From an uncultured Eggerthella sp. (GTDB lineage Bacteria > Actinomycetota > Coriobacteriia > Coriobacteriales > Eggerthellaceae): DNA of 64,000 bases. Below the pieces are notes generated by a model. The model searched no databases. It saw nothing but the letters and a program-made list of their open reading frames with translations, and was not told where the DNA came from. Both the position numbers and the translations under genes were made by a program. Below are positions 36,123 to 44,952 of this stretch, piece after piece (the first letter of the stretch is position 1; every line of letters begins with the position of its first letter). The stretch lies in the NCBI GenBank assembly GCA_900542065.1, contig UQLU01000001.1, forward strand, positions 124,001 to 188,000, given 5' to 3'.

Positions 36123-38063
36123 ATGGAAATGATTGGATTCCTTATCCTGTTTCCGCTCATTGTTGCGGGCTTGCTTTTGGTCTTTCGTAAGACGAAGCCC
36201 CGCAATGTAATTGTATGTATTGGATCGGCAGCAATTGCTATCGTCTCAATTGTCCTCGTTGTTACTTATATGGGTACAACAGGCACGTACTTTACGTTTG
36301 AATCGGTGTATGTTGATTACATTTGCCTTGCGGTTGACGTAATTATTGCAATTACCATCATTGCTTTTGGTGTTAAGTATCGCAACGCACCTGCAATCAT
36401 CCTTGCAATCATTCAAATTGCGGGTACGTTAGTGTATGAATTCATGTTTGCACATGGTCTAGAGTGCTCACGTAGTTTATATATCGATTCTTTGTCGTTA
36501 ATTATGGCGCTTATTATCGGTATTGTGGGTACGGGTATTTGCGTGTACTCCATTGGCTATATGCATGACTTCTACTTTGGTATTCATCACCCTGAAACTG
36601 AAATGCCTGATCGACGTCCAACGTTCTTTGCGTTGATGTTTGTCTTCCTCTCTGCAATGTATGGCATCATTTTCTTTAACAATATGATTTGGCTCTTCAC
36701 TGCATGGGAAGTAACCACGCTGTGTTCGTTCTTGCTTATTGGCTTTACGAAAACCGATGAGGCAATCCATAATGCCTTCCGCCAGATTATTATGAACCTG
36801 GTTGGTGGTATCGCTTTCTTGGCGGCGCTGTATTACCTCGCAATTCAGTTCAGCTGCATTGACTTTATGGACTTCATTGTATTTGGCACTATTGCACCAA
36901 CCTATGTCGTCTTACCTCTTACGTGCTTAAGCTTGGCCGGTATGACAAAAGCTGCTCAAATGCCATTCCATACCTGGCTTTTGGGAGCAATGGTTGCACC
37001 CACGCCAACTTCTGCGCTTCTGCATTCTTCTACGATGGTAAAGGCTGGCGTATTTATGCTTATTAAATGCGCACCTATTTATGCGGTTTCCTTTGCGCCA
37101 TCTATCTTGGTTATTCTTGTTGGTGGAATTACCTTCTTGTTGTGTTCAATGATGGCTATTTCACAGTCGAATGGTAAGCGCGTTTTGGCATATTCTACAA
37201 TTGCTAACCTTGGCTTGATTACTGCCTGCGCTGGCGTTGGTACTGCTGAGGCTATTTGGGCAGCTATTTTGTTGGTTATTTTCCACGCTGTTGCAAAAAG
37301 CCTTTTGTTCCTTTGTGTTGGTACTGCAGAACACCATATCGGTTCGCGTGACATTGAAGATATGGATTTGCTCTTTGAACGTATGCCACGTCTGTCCCGT
37401 ATGATGATTGTCGGTATCATGATTATGTTCTTGGCGCCCTTTGGCATGCTGGTTGCTAAATGGGCAACATTGGTTTCGTTTGTCGATACCCGTCAGTTTG
37501 CGCTTTTGTTAATGCTTGCATTCGGTTCTGCTGCAACCTTTATGTTCTGGGGTAAATGGCTTGGAAAGCTTGCAGGCATTACGGGTACTCCTGAAAGTAT
37601 CGAGAAAACAGTTCATTGGAGTGAATGGGTAGCTACCATGACCTTTACTATTCTTGCATTGGTTAGCTGCGCAACTATTCCACTTATGTCTGATTACTTA
37701 ATTGAGCCTTATATTGCTTCTGTTCTTGGTATTGCCATCCAGCCTATTCTTGATGACGATCTCTATATTGCGGGAATTTGTTGTTTGGTTATGGCTGTGG
37801 TCCTTTTGGGTGGCATGCGCAAGTACAAGAAGGGTGTACGTAAGACTGACGCATATCTTTCTGGTATTTCGGTTAATAATGCTGACCGTACCTTTGTTAA
37901 TGCGCTCTCTCAGCCCATGCAGGCAACCGCTCGAAACTGGTATTTAGAGCCAGTATTTGGCGAAGCAAAGATTAAACCTATCGGTACTATTGCTTGCTAT
38001 GTATTGCTTGCTGCTGCATTTGTTTGGGCAATTTATTTAACCGTTGCAATGGGAATTCTTTAA
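36123..38063 (+). CDS. echA: Ech-type hydrogenase antiporter-like subunit (NuoL/HyfB family)
   Basis: 646 residues with about 16 membrane segments of the proton-conducting ND5/MrpA/HycC family: WLFTAWEVTTLCSFLLIGF, GGIAFLAALYYLA, AGMTKAAQMPFHTWLLGAMVAPTPTSALLHSSTMVKAGVF and NGKRVLAYSTIANLGLI. The Lys in GMTKAAQMPFHTWL and Glu in TAWEVTT are the proton-path residues of this family. It is the first gene of a six-gene set matching echA-F and would pump ions as ferredoxin electrons reduce protons. ATG at 36123 is 9 nt after GAGG; an ATG at 36117 is too close. Confidence 0.92.
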   Translation: MEMIGFLILFPLIVAGLLLVFRKTKPRNVIVCIGSAAIAIVSIVLVVTYMGTTGTYFTFESVYVDYICLAVDVIIAITIIAFGVKYRNAPAIILAIIQIAGTLVYEFMFAHGLECSRSLYIDSLSLIMALIIGIVGTGICVYSIGYMHDFYFGIHHPETEMPDRRPTFFALMFVFLSAMYGIIFFNNMIWLFTAWEVTTLCSFLLIGFTKTDEAIHNAFRQIIMNLVGGIAFLAALYYLAIQFSCIDFMDFIVFGTIAPTYVVLPLTCLSLAGMTKAAQMPFHTWLLGAMVAPTPTSALLHSSTMVKAGVFMLIKCAPIYAVSFAPSILVILVGGITFLLCSMMAISQSNGKRVLAYSTIANLGLITACAGVGTAEAIWAAILLVIFHAVAKSLLFLCVGTAEHHIGSRDIEDMDLLFERMPRLSRMMIVGIMIMFLAPFGMLVAKWATLVSFVDTRQFALLLMLAFGSAATFMFWGKWLGKLAGITGTPESIEKTVHWSEWVATMTFTILALVSCATIPLMSDYLIEPYIASVLGIAIQPILDDDLYIAGICCLVMAVVLLGGMRKYKKGVRKTDAYLSGISVNNADRTFVNALSQPMQATARNWYLEPVFGEAKIKPIGTIACYVLLAAAFVWAIYLTVAMGIL

Positions 38064-38080
38064 GGCGAAGGAGATACTGA

Positions 38081-38962
38081 ATGGATACTTTAATTTCAAT
38101 CCTCATTACACTTCTTGCCTCTGTGGTATTTGCTATTGTTGCAACAGTATTAGGTTGCTTGCTTTCGGGTCTTGACCGTAAGGTAACGGCACGTATGCAA
38201 GGTCGTGTTGGTCCTCCTTTGCTTCAGCCTTATTACGATGTGCGTAAGTTGTTCGCCAAGGAGAACGCGAGCGTAAATACCGCTATCGGTACGTACGTAT
38301 TTTGGGCTCTCATCTTTACCTTTATTGCAGGTGGCATCTTTATTTCTGGTGGCAATATCTTGCTTTGCGTATTTATTGTTACGCTTTCAGAAATGCTTTT
38401 TATTATGGCTGCTTATGCTGCTCGTTCGCCTTTCGCTGAAGTTGGAGCGCATCGCGAAACGCTGCAGGTTATGGCGTATGAACCTATGGTCTTGCTTCTT
38501 GCGGTTGGATTCTTTTTAGCAACAGGAAGCTTTAATGTTTCAACGGTTTTGCACCTTGATTATCCGATCATTGGCTCTATTGTTGGTGTGTTTATTGGTT
38601 TGCTCTTTATCCTTACCATTAAACTTCGCAAATCACCATTCGACCTTTCTTGTTCGCATCACGCTCACCAAGATTTGGTCAAAGGTGTAACTACCGAAAT
38701 GTCTGGAAAGGTATTAGGCCAAGTAGAAATAATGCATTGGTGCGAGAACATTTTGTTCTTAGCATGGGTTGCCCTGTTCTTCATTTGGGAAAGCCCTCTA
38801 TGCATACCCGTTGTTATCATTGCCTTAGTTTTGATTTATCTCTTAGAAATTTGGATTGATAACAATTTTGCTCGCGTTAAATGGCAGCTCCTACTTAAGT
38901 CCGCTTGGATTGTTACGCTGGTATTTGCGGGTATTAACATTGGATTATTGATTTATCTGTAA
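38081..38962 (+). CDS. echB: Ech-type hydrogenase membrane subunit (NuoH/HycD family)
   Basis: 293 residues, about eight membrane segments. Family signatures: GLDRKVTARMQGRVGPPLLQPYYDVRKLFAKE near the N-terminus (the quinone/ND1-like loop) and SPFAEVGAHRETLQVMAYEPM and KSPFDLSCSHHAHQDLVKG in the cytoplasmic loops. It anchors the soluble hydrogenase arm to the membrane arm. AAGGAG precedes ATG. 17 bp after echA and 9 bp before echC. Confidence 0.95.
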   Translation: MDTLISILITLLASVVFAIVATVLGCLLSGLDRKVTARMQGRVGPPLLQPYYDVRKLFAKENASVNTAIGTYVFWALIFTFIAGGIFISGGNILLCVFIVTLSEMLFIMAAYAARSPFAEVGAHRETLQVMAYEPMVLLLAVGFFLATGSFNVSTVLHLDYPIIGSIVGVFIGLLFILTIKLRKSPFDLSCSHHAHQDLVKGVTTEMSGKVLGQVEIMHWCENILFLAWVALFFIWESPLCIPVVIIALVLIYLLEIWIDNNFARVKWQLLLKSAWIVTLVFAGINIGLLIYL

Positions 38963-38971
38963 GGAGAAGAT

Positions 38972-39415
38972 ATGTCTGCTATTTCTAAATCTCCTTGGAT
39001 TATTCACTATGATGGCTCTAGCTGTAATGGCTGTGATATCGAGGTATTAGCTGCTTTAACGCCCCTTTATGATGCAGAGCGTTTTGGTGTTATCAATACT
39101 GGTAACCCAAAGCATGCCGATATCTTTTTGGTAACAGGAAGCGTAAATCAGCGCAATATTAGCGTTATTCAAGAGATTTACAACCAGATGGTTGAACCTA
39201 AAGTAGTGGTAGCTTGTGGAGTTTGCGCATGTTCAGGCGGTATTTTCCATGACTGCTATAACGTTATTGGTGGTGTTGACCAGGCAATTCCTGTTGATGT
39301 TTATGCGGCAGGTTGCGCTGTTCGCCCTGAAGCAATTATCGATGCAGTAGTACAGGGTGTTGCTGTATTAGAAGAAAAAGCAAAAAAGATTGCTGAGCAG
39401 AAGAAAGGTGCCTAA
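38972..39415 (+). CDS. echC: Ech-type hydrogenase small subunit (NuoB/HycG family)
   Basis: 147 residues; carries the proximal [4Fe-4S] cluster next to the NiFe site. Ligands: CNGCDIE near residues 18-24, CGVCACSGGIF (~90) and GCAVRPEAI (~120). The last motif is usually GCPPRPEAI; here Pro-Pro is Ala-Val but Cys and RPEAI are kept. A short Lys-rich tail (EEKAKKIAEQKKGA) ends the chain. AAGGAGAAG precedes ATG. Confidence 0.95.
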   Translation: MSAISKSPWIIHYDGSSCNGCDIEVLAALTPLYDAERFGVINTGNPKHADIFLVTGSVNQRNISVIQEIYNQMVEPKVVVACGVCACSGGIFHDCYNVIGGVDQAIPVDVYAAGCAVRPEAIIDAVVQGVAVLEEKAKKIAEQKKGA

Positions 39416-39417
39416 CA

Positions 39418-40053
39418 ATGTCGGTTAAACAAGACTTTCGACCCTTGGCACTCGATCAGCTAATTGACACGTGCAAGGAATATAAAGAAAAAGGATATCG
39501 CTTAGACCAGCTGCTTCCTAAGCTTGAGCGTGATGACACCATAACGCTGATTTATACCTTTGTAATGGGTGAGGAGATTGTCAATTTCAAAATTGGCGGA
39601 ATTATTAAAAATGAAACCGTTGTTCCTTCTGTTACGGAATTATTTATTGCGGCATTTGTTTTTGAAAATGAGGCTCACGAGCTCTATGGCGTAAACATTG
39701 AAGGTAATGTTTTGGACTTCAAGGGTAACTTCTATAAATTCCCTGAAGGTGTAGAAGCTCCTATGACCATTATTTCGCCTGAACAGCTTGCTGCTCGAGA
39801 AAAAGCTGCAAAGATTGCTGCTGCTAAAGCTGCTCGTGAAGCAAAAGCAAAAGCAGCAAAAGAAGGTCAGGGTACTGCACCATCTCAAAGCGTAGATGAA
39901 GCAACACAAGCTCAAAAAGAAGCAGAACTTGAAGCGAAGCTTGCTGGAATGGATCCTGAAAAGGCTGCAAAAGTTCGTGCTGCTATGGAAGCAAAAGCTA
40001 AACGTGCGGCGAAAACACAAACTACAACCGACACTTCAAAGGAAGGGGAGTAA
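39418..40053 (+). CDS. echD: Ech-type hydrogenase NuoC-like subunit with charged tail
   Basis: 211 residues. The first ~125 match the NuoC/HycE-N fold (TLIYTFVMGEEIVNFKIGG, VTELFIAAFVFENEAHELYGVNIEGN, YKFPEG). The rest, about 85 residues, is a low-complexity Ala/Lys/Glu tail (AAREKAAKIAAAKAAREAK and similar) likely to form long helices or coiled coil. EchD is normally the simple linking subunit; the tail is an addition. It begins 3 bp after echC. Confidence 0.92.
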   Translation: MSVKQDFRPLALDQLIDTCKEYKEKGYRLDQLLPKLERDDTITLIYTFVMGEEIVNFKIGGIIKNETVVPSVTELFIAAFVFENEAHELYGVNIEGNVLDFKGNFYKFPEGVEAPMTIISPEQLAAREKAAKIAAAKAAREAKAKAAKEGQGTAPSQSVDEATQAQKEAELEAKLAGMDPEKAAKVRAAMEAKAKRAAKTQTTTDTSKEGE

Positions 40054-40055
40054 TA

Positions 40056-41144
40056 ATGGGAAAAGCTCAAGTTATACCCTTCGGCCCTCAGCATCCAGTT
40101 TTACCAGAACCAGTTCATTTGGATTTGGTTGTTCAGGATGAAACGGTTGTTGATGTACTTCCGCAGATTGGTTTTATTCATCGCGGTTTAGAAAAGCTCG
40201 TGGAAACACGTGATATTCATCAATATATCTATGTAGCTGAACGTATTTGTGGTATTTGCGCGTTTGGCCATAGTTATGGTTATGCCCAAGCGGTTGAAAC
40301 GCTTATGGGTGCCGAAGTTCCTATGAGAGCTGAATATTTGCGTACGATTATGCACGAGCTTTCTCGTATCCATTCTCATCTTTTGTGGATGGGATTAGCA
40401 GCTGACGCTTTTGGTTATGAAAGCTTATTTATGCATACCTGGCGACTGCGTGAGCGCATCCTAGATATTTTTGAAGCAGTAGCAGGTGGTCGAGTAATTC
40501 TTTCTTATACACTCTTGGGCGGTGTTACTAAAGATATTGATGCACCAATGCTTGCATCTATTAAAGATACTCTTAAAGGTATCGGCAAAGAATATGGCGA
40601 AATCTGTAATGCTTTTTTGAAGGACTCTTCCGTTAAGAATCGTACGGTTGGTGTAGGTATTGTTGATGAAGAGCATGCCTACGAATACGGTATGGTTGGT
40701 CCTTTTGCTCGAGCAAGCAACGTTAACAACGATGTTCGTTGTTTGGGAATTGGCGGATACGGCGAACTGTCTTCCTTTGAACCCATTTTAGATACTGCTG
40801 GTGACTGTTATGCGCGTGTTAAGGTTCGCGCTTTAGAGGTGCTACAGTCCATTGATATTATCAACGAATTGATTGATAAGATTCCTGATGGTCCTGTTCA
40901 TATTCCTGTTAAGGGCGCTCCAGCAGATGGATCTGAAGCCTGCAATATTTTAGAACAGCCGCGTGGTGAAGTGTTCTATTACTGCAGTGGTAATGGTACT
41001 AAGAATCTTGAGCGTATGCGTATTCGCACCCCAACTTCACAGAACCTTGCAGGCATGACCATGGCACTTAAAGGTTGTGAAATTGCCGATGTAAACATGA
41101 TCGTACTTTCAATTGACCCTTGCATTAGTTGTACGGAAAGGTAG
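40056..41144 (+). CDS. echE: Ech-type [NiFe] hydrogenase large subunit
   Basis: 362 residues. The four NiFe ligands are present: RICGICAFGHSYG (first Cys pair) and DPCISCTER (second pair) at the very end. Other conserved regions are IGFIHRGLEKLVE, ELSRIHSHLLWMG and PRGEVFYYCSGNG, as in group 4 hydrogenases and NuoD. Retention of both Cys pairs marks a true hydrogenase rather than a complex I subunit. The chain stops directly after CTER, so there is no C-terminal peptide to be removed during nickel insertion. Stop codon overlaps the echF ribosome site. Confidence 0.96.
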   Translation: MGKAQVIPFGPQHPVLPEPVHLDLVVQDETVVDVLPQIGFIHRGLEKLVETRDIHQYIYVAERICGICAFGHSYGYAQAVETLMGAEVPMRAEYLRTIMHELSRIHSHLLWMGLAADAFGYESLFMHTWRLRERILDIFEAVAGGRVILSYTLLGGVTKDIDAPMLASIKDTLKGIGKEYGEICNAFLKDSSVKNRTVGVGIVDEEHAYEYGMVGPFARASNVNNDVRCLGIGGYGELSSFEPILDTAGDCYARVKVRALEVLQSIDIINELIDKIPDGPVHIPVKGAPADGSEACNILEQPRGEVFYYCSGNGTKNLERMRIRTPTSQNLAGMTMALKGCEIADVNMIVLSIDPCISCTER

Positions 41145-41151
41145 GAGCGTG

Positions 41152-41604
41152 ATGGGTGGTTTTAAATTAGGAAAGATGACCCTTCGCTCGCTTTTTTCAA
41201 AACCCGAAACCATTCGGTATCCTTTTGAAGAGCCTGAGCATCCTGCTTGTATGAAGGGCCTTGTAGAATTTGATTACACAAATTGCATCTATTGCGGCAT
41301 TTGCGAAAAGCGTTGTCCTACTAATGCCATTTCGGTTAATAAAGATGATCAAACATGGACTATTGATCATTTTTCCTGCATTCAATGCGGATCTTGTATT
41401 CGTGAATGTCCGAAATCTTGCTTGACTATGGATCCTGTGTTAGTTCATCCTAGTACCGTGAAGACTAAGGTAACAGTTTCAAAACCTGAGCCAACCGAAG
41501 AGGAAAAGGCTGAGCTTGCACGCAAAGAAGCTGAAAAAGCTGCTAGAATCAAGGCTGCGAAGGAAGCAAAAGCAGCACGCGAGAAAGCAGCCGCAGAGCA
41601 ATAG
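41152..41604 (+). CDS. echF: Ech-type hydrogenase ferredoxin subunit (NuoI/HycF family)
   Basis: 150 residues with two [4Fe-4S] motifs, CIYCGICEKRCPTNAI and CIQCGSCIRECPKSC, which pass electrons from ferredoxin toward EchC. The N-terminus (LGKMTLRSLFSKPETIRYPFEEP) is the membrane-contact region seen in NuoI-like subunits. After residue ~105 comes a 45-residue Glu/Ala/Lys-rich tail, echoing the tail on EchD. ATG at 41152 follows AGGAG; the longer frame from 41113 overlaps echE. Last gene of the operon. Confidence 0.95.
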   Translation: MGGFKLGKMTLRSLFSKPETIRYPFEEPEHPACMKGLVEFDYTNCIYCGICEKRCPTNAISVNKDDQTWTIDHFSCIQCGSCIRECPKSCLTMDPVLVHPSTVKTKVTVSKPEPTEEEKAELARKEAEKAARIKAAKEAKAAREKAAAEQ

Positions 41605-41634
41605 TGTTACAGTAGTGCTTTGTAGGTTTTTGTG

Positions 41635-41679
41635 TATACTTTTGGTTTTAAGAACCGGGCCTTCAAGCCCGGTTCTTTT
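41635..41679 (+). terminator. Ech operon terminator overlapping a -10-like element
   Basis: AGAACCGGGC (41651-41660) pairs with GCCCGGTTCT (41667-41676), followed by TTT. This closes the Ech operon but lies only 15 nt before the next start codon. TATACT at 41635-41640 just before it could be a -10 element for the downstream gene, placing the hairpin at the 5' end of the new transcript. Confidence 0.75.
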
Positions 41680-41694
41680 GTGAAGGATGGGGTA

Positions 41695-42354
41695 ATGGCA
41701 GAACATAAAAAGACAGAAGAATACGAGGTCAGCAATAAAATATGTACGCTGCCGAATCTTCTTTCTTTTATTCGGCTTTGCATGATTCCAGCATTTTTAA
41801 TCTTGCTTCTAAATGGATATAACCTCATCGCTACTCTTATTTTTGCTATTGCAGCTTCTACAGACTGGATCGATGGTCAGGTTGCTCGTCGAACCAATTC
41901 TGTGTCGAAGTTGGGCCAATTACTCGATCCTTTTGTTGATCGTTTTTTGATGATTTCTGGTGTAGTTGGTTTGTTGCTGGTTGGCAGGTTGCCAATTTGG
42001 ATCGTTTTAGTGGTAGTTCTTCGCGATGTTTTTATGCTTGCTGGTAGTTCGTATCTGCTTACCCGTTGGAAAGTCCGCGTACCCGTTATTTATGCTGGTA
42101 AAGTAGCTACCACTTTCTTATATATAGGATTTGCGGGAGTTTTGCTTAATATGCCTCTCCTTGAAGGTCTGGGTTGGGTCAATGTTTCGTGGTTGCCTGC
42201 TTTTTCCTATGATTGGTATTCTTGGGGTTTTTGGTTTGTGTATGCAGGCCTTATTATGCTTGTTGGTACTACAACCTATTACATTATTAAGGGAGTACAA
42301 GGGATGAGGAATGCTCAGCGCTTAGAGCACGAGGTAGCAGGGGAGACTAAGTAG
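41695..42354 (+). CDS. pgsA: CDP-alcohol phosphatidyltransferase (PgsA-like)
   Basis: 219 residues, about five or six membrane segments. The family motif D-G-x2-A-R-x8-G-x3-D-x3-D is complete in DWIDGQVARRT and KLGQLLDPFVDRF. Such enzymes join CDP-diacylglycerol with glycerol-3-phosphate (or another alcohol) in phospholipid synthesis; PgsA is the best guess (LPNLLSFIRLCMIPAF at the N-terminus is typical). Cardiolipin synthase of the CDP-alcohol type cannot be excluded. ATG at 41695 follows AAGGA. It ends 2 bp before the VanW gene. Confidence 0.88.
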   Translation: MAEHKKTEEYEVSNKICTLPNLLSFIRLCMIPAFLILLLNGYNLIATLIFAIAASTDWIDGQVARRTNSVSKLGQLLDPFVDRFLMISGVVGLLLVGRLPIWIVLVVVLRDVFMLAGSSYLLTRWKVRVPVIYAGKVATTFLYIGFAGVLLNMPLLEGLGWVNVSWLPAFSYDWYSWGFWFVYAGLIMLVGTTTYYIIKGVQGMRNAQRLEHEVAGETK

Positions 42355-42356
42355 AA

Positions 42357-44837
42357 ATGCCTACTAAACGTCCTCGTAGCTCGCAGTTTAATTTTAGAGG
42401 TGAAGGAAAAAAGCGTGTTACTCAGCCACGAGCTGATCATGCTTCATTTTCTCGTGGCCCTCGGACTTCGCATTTTTCTCAAACTCGTGAAAACCTCTCA
42501 GCAGCACGTGAACAGGAAAAGCCACTGTTGCGTTCATCTGCTCGCATTAATGAAATACGTACGCGCAATAAATCAGCTGATGCTGCAGCGCCACTTACCA
42601 ACGCTTCTGCTTCTAAGGCGCGCCCCGTGCGTCGCCAGACAGCACCACAAGGCCAAAGAAAACCGCAGCGACCTTCTGTTGTTCAGCGAGGTTTGAAACC
42701 GAATAATAACCCATCTCAGCCCGCATCTCCTTCTTTGCCCAACTCTTCATTGAAGCGCTCAAGAGTGGTTCGCGATTCAGCGTCGCGACAGCGCTCTAAT
42801 ACGGCTGCAATTGCTGAACAAAATATGAGTGGTCATATTTGGAACCAGGCTAATCAAGTTCCTAAAAAAGCTGGTCGTTTAAAGGCAGGTTCGAGCGCTA
42901 AACACTCCAATGCTCGTTCTCCTTTTGCGGGATCTCGGTCTTCATCGGGTAGTAACTTTACTTCACCAAAAGGGCCTTCAGCTCTTCATAGCGTTAAGGT
43001 AAAGCGACATTTCCCAACACGAATTGTGCTAGGTGTATTGGTGGTTATTCTGCTTTTTGCAGGCGCTACTGGCATTGATTCGTTGCTTAATGGCAATAAG
43101 ATTTATCAGGGCGTATCTATTGGTGATGTTAATGTTTCTGGTTTAACCAAAGATGAGGCTATCCAAGCTGTGTCTGGATATTATTCTCCTCGTGTTTCTG
43201 ATAATGTGGCGACGTTCTATACCACCCAAGAAGCGCAAGATAATCCCACGACTGCTGAAAATTCTGAAAGTATTGAAGAGCAAATCTCCTACGAAGAATC
43301 CCTGGATTCTCGAACTCAGTGGACTATTCCTTCTTCCTACTTAGATACCACCTTTAATGTTGAAGATGTTGTAGAAAAAGCCTACCAGGTGGGTCGTTCG
43401 AATGGCAATATTATTGCGCGCATACAGGCTTCTCTTAATGGCTGGAATATTCAGCCTGAATGCACTTTTAATGAAACTACCTTATCTGAGATCCTTAAAG
43501 AAATGACCTCCGCAGTAGGATCGGAACGGGTAAATTTCAACATCGAAATGAACGATGAAGGTATTGCTTCGGTTACTTCTGGTCATGATGGCAATGAAGT
43601 AGTGCGCGATTGGCTTGTTGGTCATTTAAATGAAACGTACTTTGGCGGACAAACCGAAACAAAATATGTGCTTGAAACTCAATATATGCCTTTGCAAATA
43701 ACTGAAGAGATAGCTACTAAATGCGCCGATAAAGTGAATGCTTCTTTATCTGCTGGCGCGGTGTTTTCTTACGAAGGGCAATCTTGGAATGCTTCGCGTA
43801 CCGATCTTGCGCCTTGGATTAAGACCGATGTGGTTCAAACAGGTAATACCTGGGATTTGAAACCGCTCTTTGATGAAGGCGTAGCTAAAAAGAGCCTTCT
43901 TCATTCTTTGCAGTCAAATATTCATCAGGGTGACTTACAGGTAACGTTTAGTAAAGACGATCAAGGTGCTATTTCGGTATCGAGTAATGCTACTGGTACG
44001 GTACCGTTAGTTTCTGATGCAATTAACCAGATGAATGATACATTCTTTGTGAATGATTCACGTACTGAAGCACCTACTATCGAGCTTTCTTCGACTGATT
44101 TACCCTCAACTATGTCTTTTAATGATGCTATAGATTTTGGCTTAATTTCTGAAGTCTCTTCCTTTACTACGCAGTATTCTTCGGGTGCTGAAGCACGAAC
44201 TAATAATATTCATACCGCTGCAAATCTTTTAAACAATTCAATTATTACTGCTAATGGAGGATCGTGGTCCTTTAACGATACTGCTGGTGAAGCCACTGAA
44301 GATAAGGGTTACCAAAATGCTGGCGCCATTATTGGAGGCGATTATTCTGACGCTATTGGTGGCGGTATTTGCCAAGTAGCCACGACGGTATTCAATGCAA
44401 TTTATGATGCGGGTTATCCTGTAACTGAGCGTCATAATCATACGTTGCACATTGAGAGCTATCCTGAAGGTAGAGATGCTGCAATTGCCTATCCTTACAT
44501 GGACTTGGTATGGGAAAACGATTCTTCTTCTGATGTATTGCTTGTTATGAGCTACACCAATTCTTCTGTTACCTGTACGCTTTGGGGTGTTGATCCTGGA
44601 TACGAAGTTTCTACCGATTATGGCGATTGGCAGGAAGGTGAACCCTATTCTGTTCAATACCGCACCGATGATACGGTAGCTTCTGGTACGGAATATGTTG
44701 AAACTACAGGAGTGAATGGAAGCAGCATTTCTATTACGCGAATCGTTAAAGATTCCGATGGTAAAGTGCTTCATGAGGATCTGTTTGAATCAAACTATTC
44801 GCCGAAGAATCAAGTTATTGTTCGAGGTACCGCTTAA
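42357..44837 (+). CDS. VanW family cell-wall protein
   Basis: 826 residues. Residues 1-220 form a disordered, Arg/Ser/Pro/Gln-rich cytoplasmic region; 221-241 are one membrane segment (IVLGVLVVILLFAGATGI). The outside part has YoaR/PG_binding_4-like repeats (VSGLTKDEAIQAVSGYYSP; later SFEYEGQSWNASRTDLAPWI-like elements), then a VanW domain from ~600 (RTNNIHTAANLLNNSII, GGGICQVATTVFNAIYDAGYP, RHNHTLHIESYPEGRDAAI), and a G5-like end (ITRIVKDSDGKVLHEDLF). VanW proteins are envelope factors of unclear activity, once tied to vancomycin-resistance clusters. Coupled to pgsA. Confidence 0.92.
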   Translation: MPTKRPRSSQFNFRGEGKKRVTQPRADHASFSRGPRTSHFSQTRENLSAAREQEKPLLRSSARINEIRTRNKSADAAAPLTNASASKARPVRRQTAPQGQRKPQRPSVVQRGLKPNNNPSQPASPSLPNSSLKRSRVVRDSASRQRSNTAAIAEQNMSGHIWNQANQVPKKAGRLKAGSSAKHSNARSPFAGSRSSSGSNFTSPKGPSALHSVKVKRHFPTRIVLGVLVVILLFAGATGIDSLLNGNKIYQGVSIGDVNVSGLTKDEAIQAVSGYYSPRVSDNVATFYTTQEAQDNPTTAENSESIEEQISYEESLDSRTQWTIPSSYLDTTFNVEDVVEKAYQVGRSNGNIIARIQASLNGWNIQPECTFNETTLSEILKEMTSAVGSERVNFNIEMNDEGIASVTSGHDGNEVVRDWLVGHLNETYFGGQTETKYVLETQYMPLQITEEIATKCADKVNASLSAGAVFSYEGQSWNASRTDLAPWIKTDVVQTGNTWDLKPLFDEGVAKKSLLHSLQSNIHQGDLQVTFSKDDQGAISVSSNATGTVPLVSDAINQMNDTFFVNDSRTEAPTIELSSTDLPSTMSFNDAIDFGLISEVSSFTTQYSSGAEARTNNIHTAANLLNNSIITANGGSWSFNDTAGEATEDKGYQNAGAIIGGDYSDAIGGGICQVATTVFNAIYDAGYPVTERHNHTLHIESYPEGRDAAIAYPYMDLVWENDSSSDVLLVMSYTNSSVTCTLWGVDPGYEVSTDYGDWQEGEPYSVQYRTDDTVASGTEYVETTGVNGSSISITRIVKDSDGKVLHEDLFESNYSPKNQVIVRGTA

Positions 44838-44952
44838 GGAAACCTATTCTTCCGTTTCTGCTAATAATGCCATAATACTTATTAGCTTTTTGTATAGAAC
44901 TTTCGCTTATCAATCAGCGTTAGCTCTTGTGTGCGGGTGAGAGGAGATGTAG

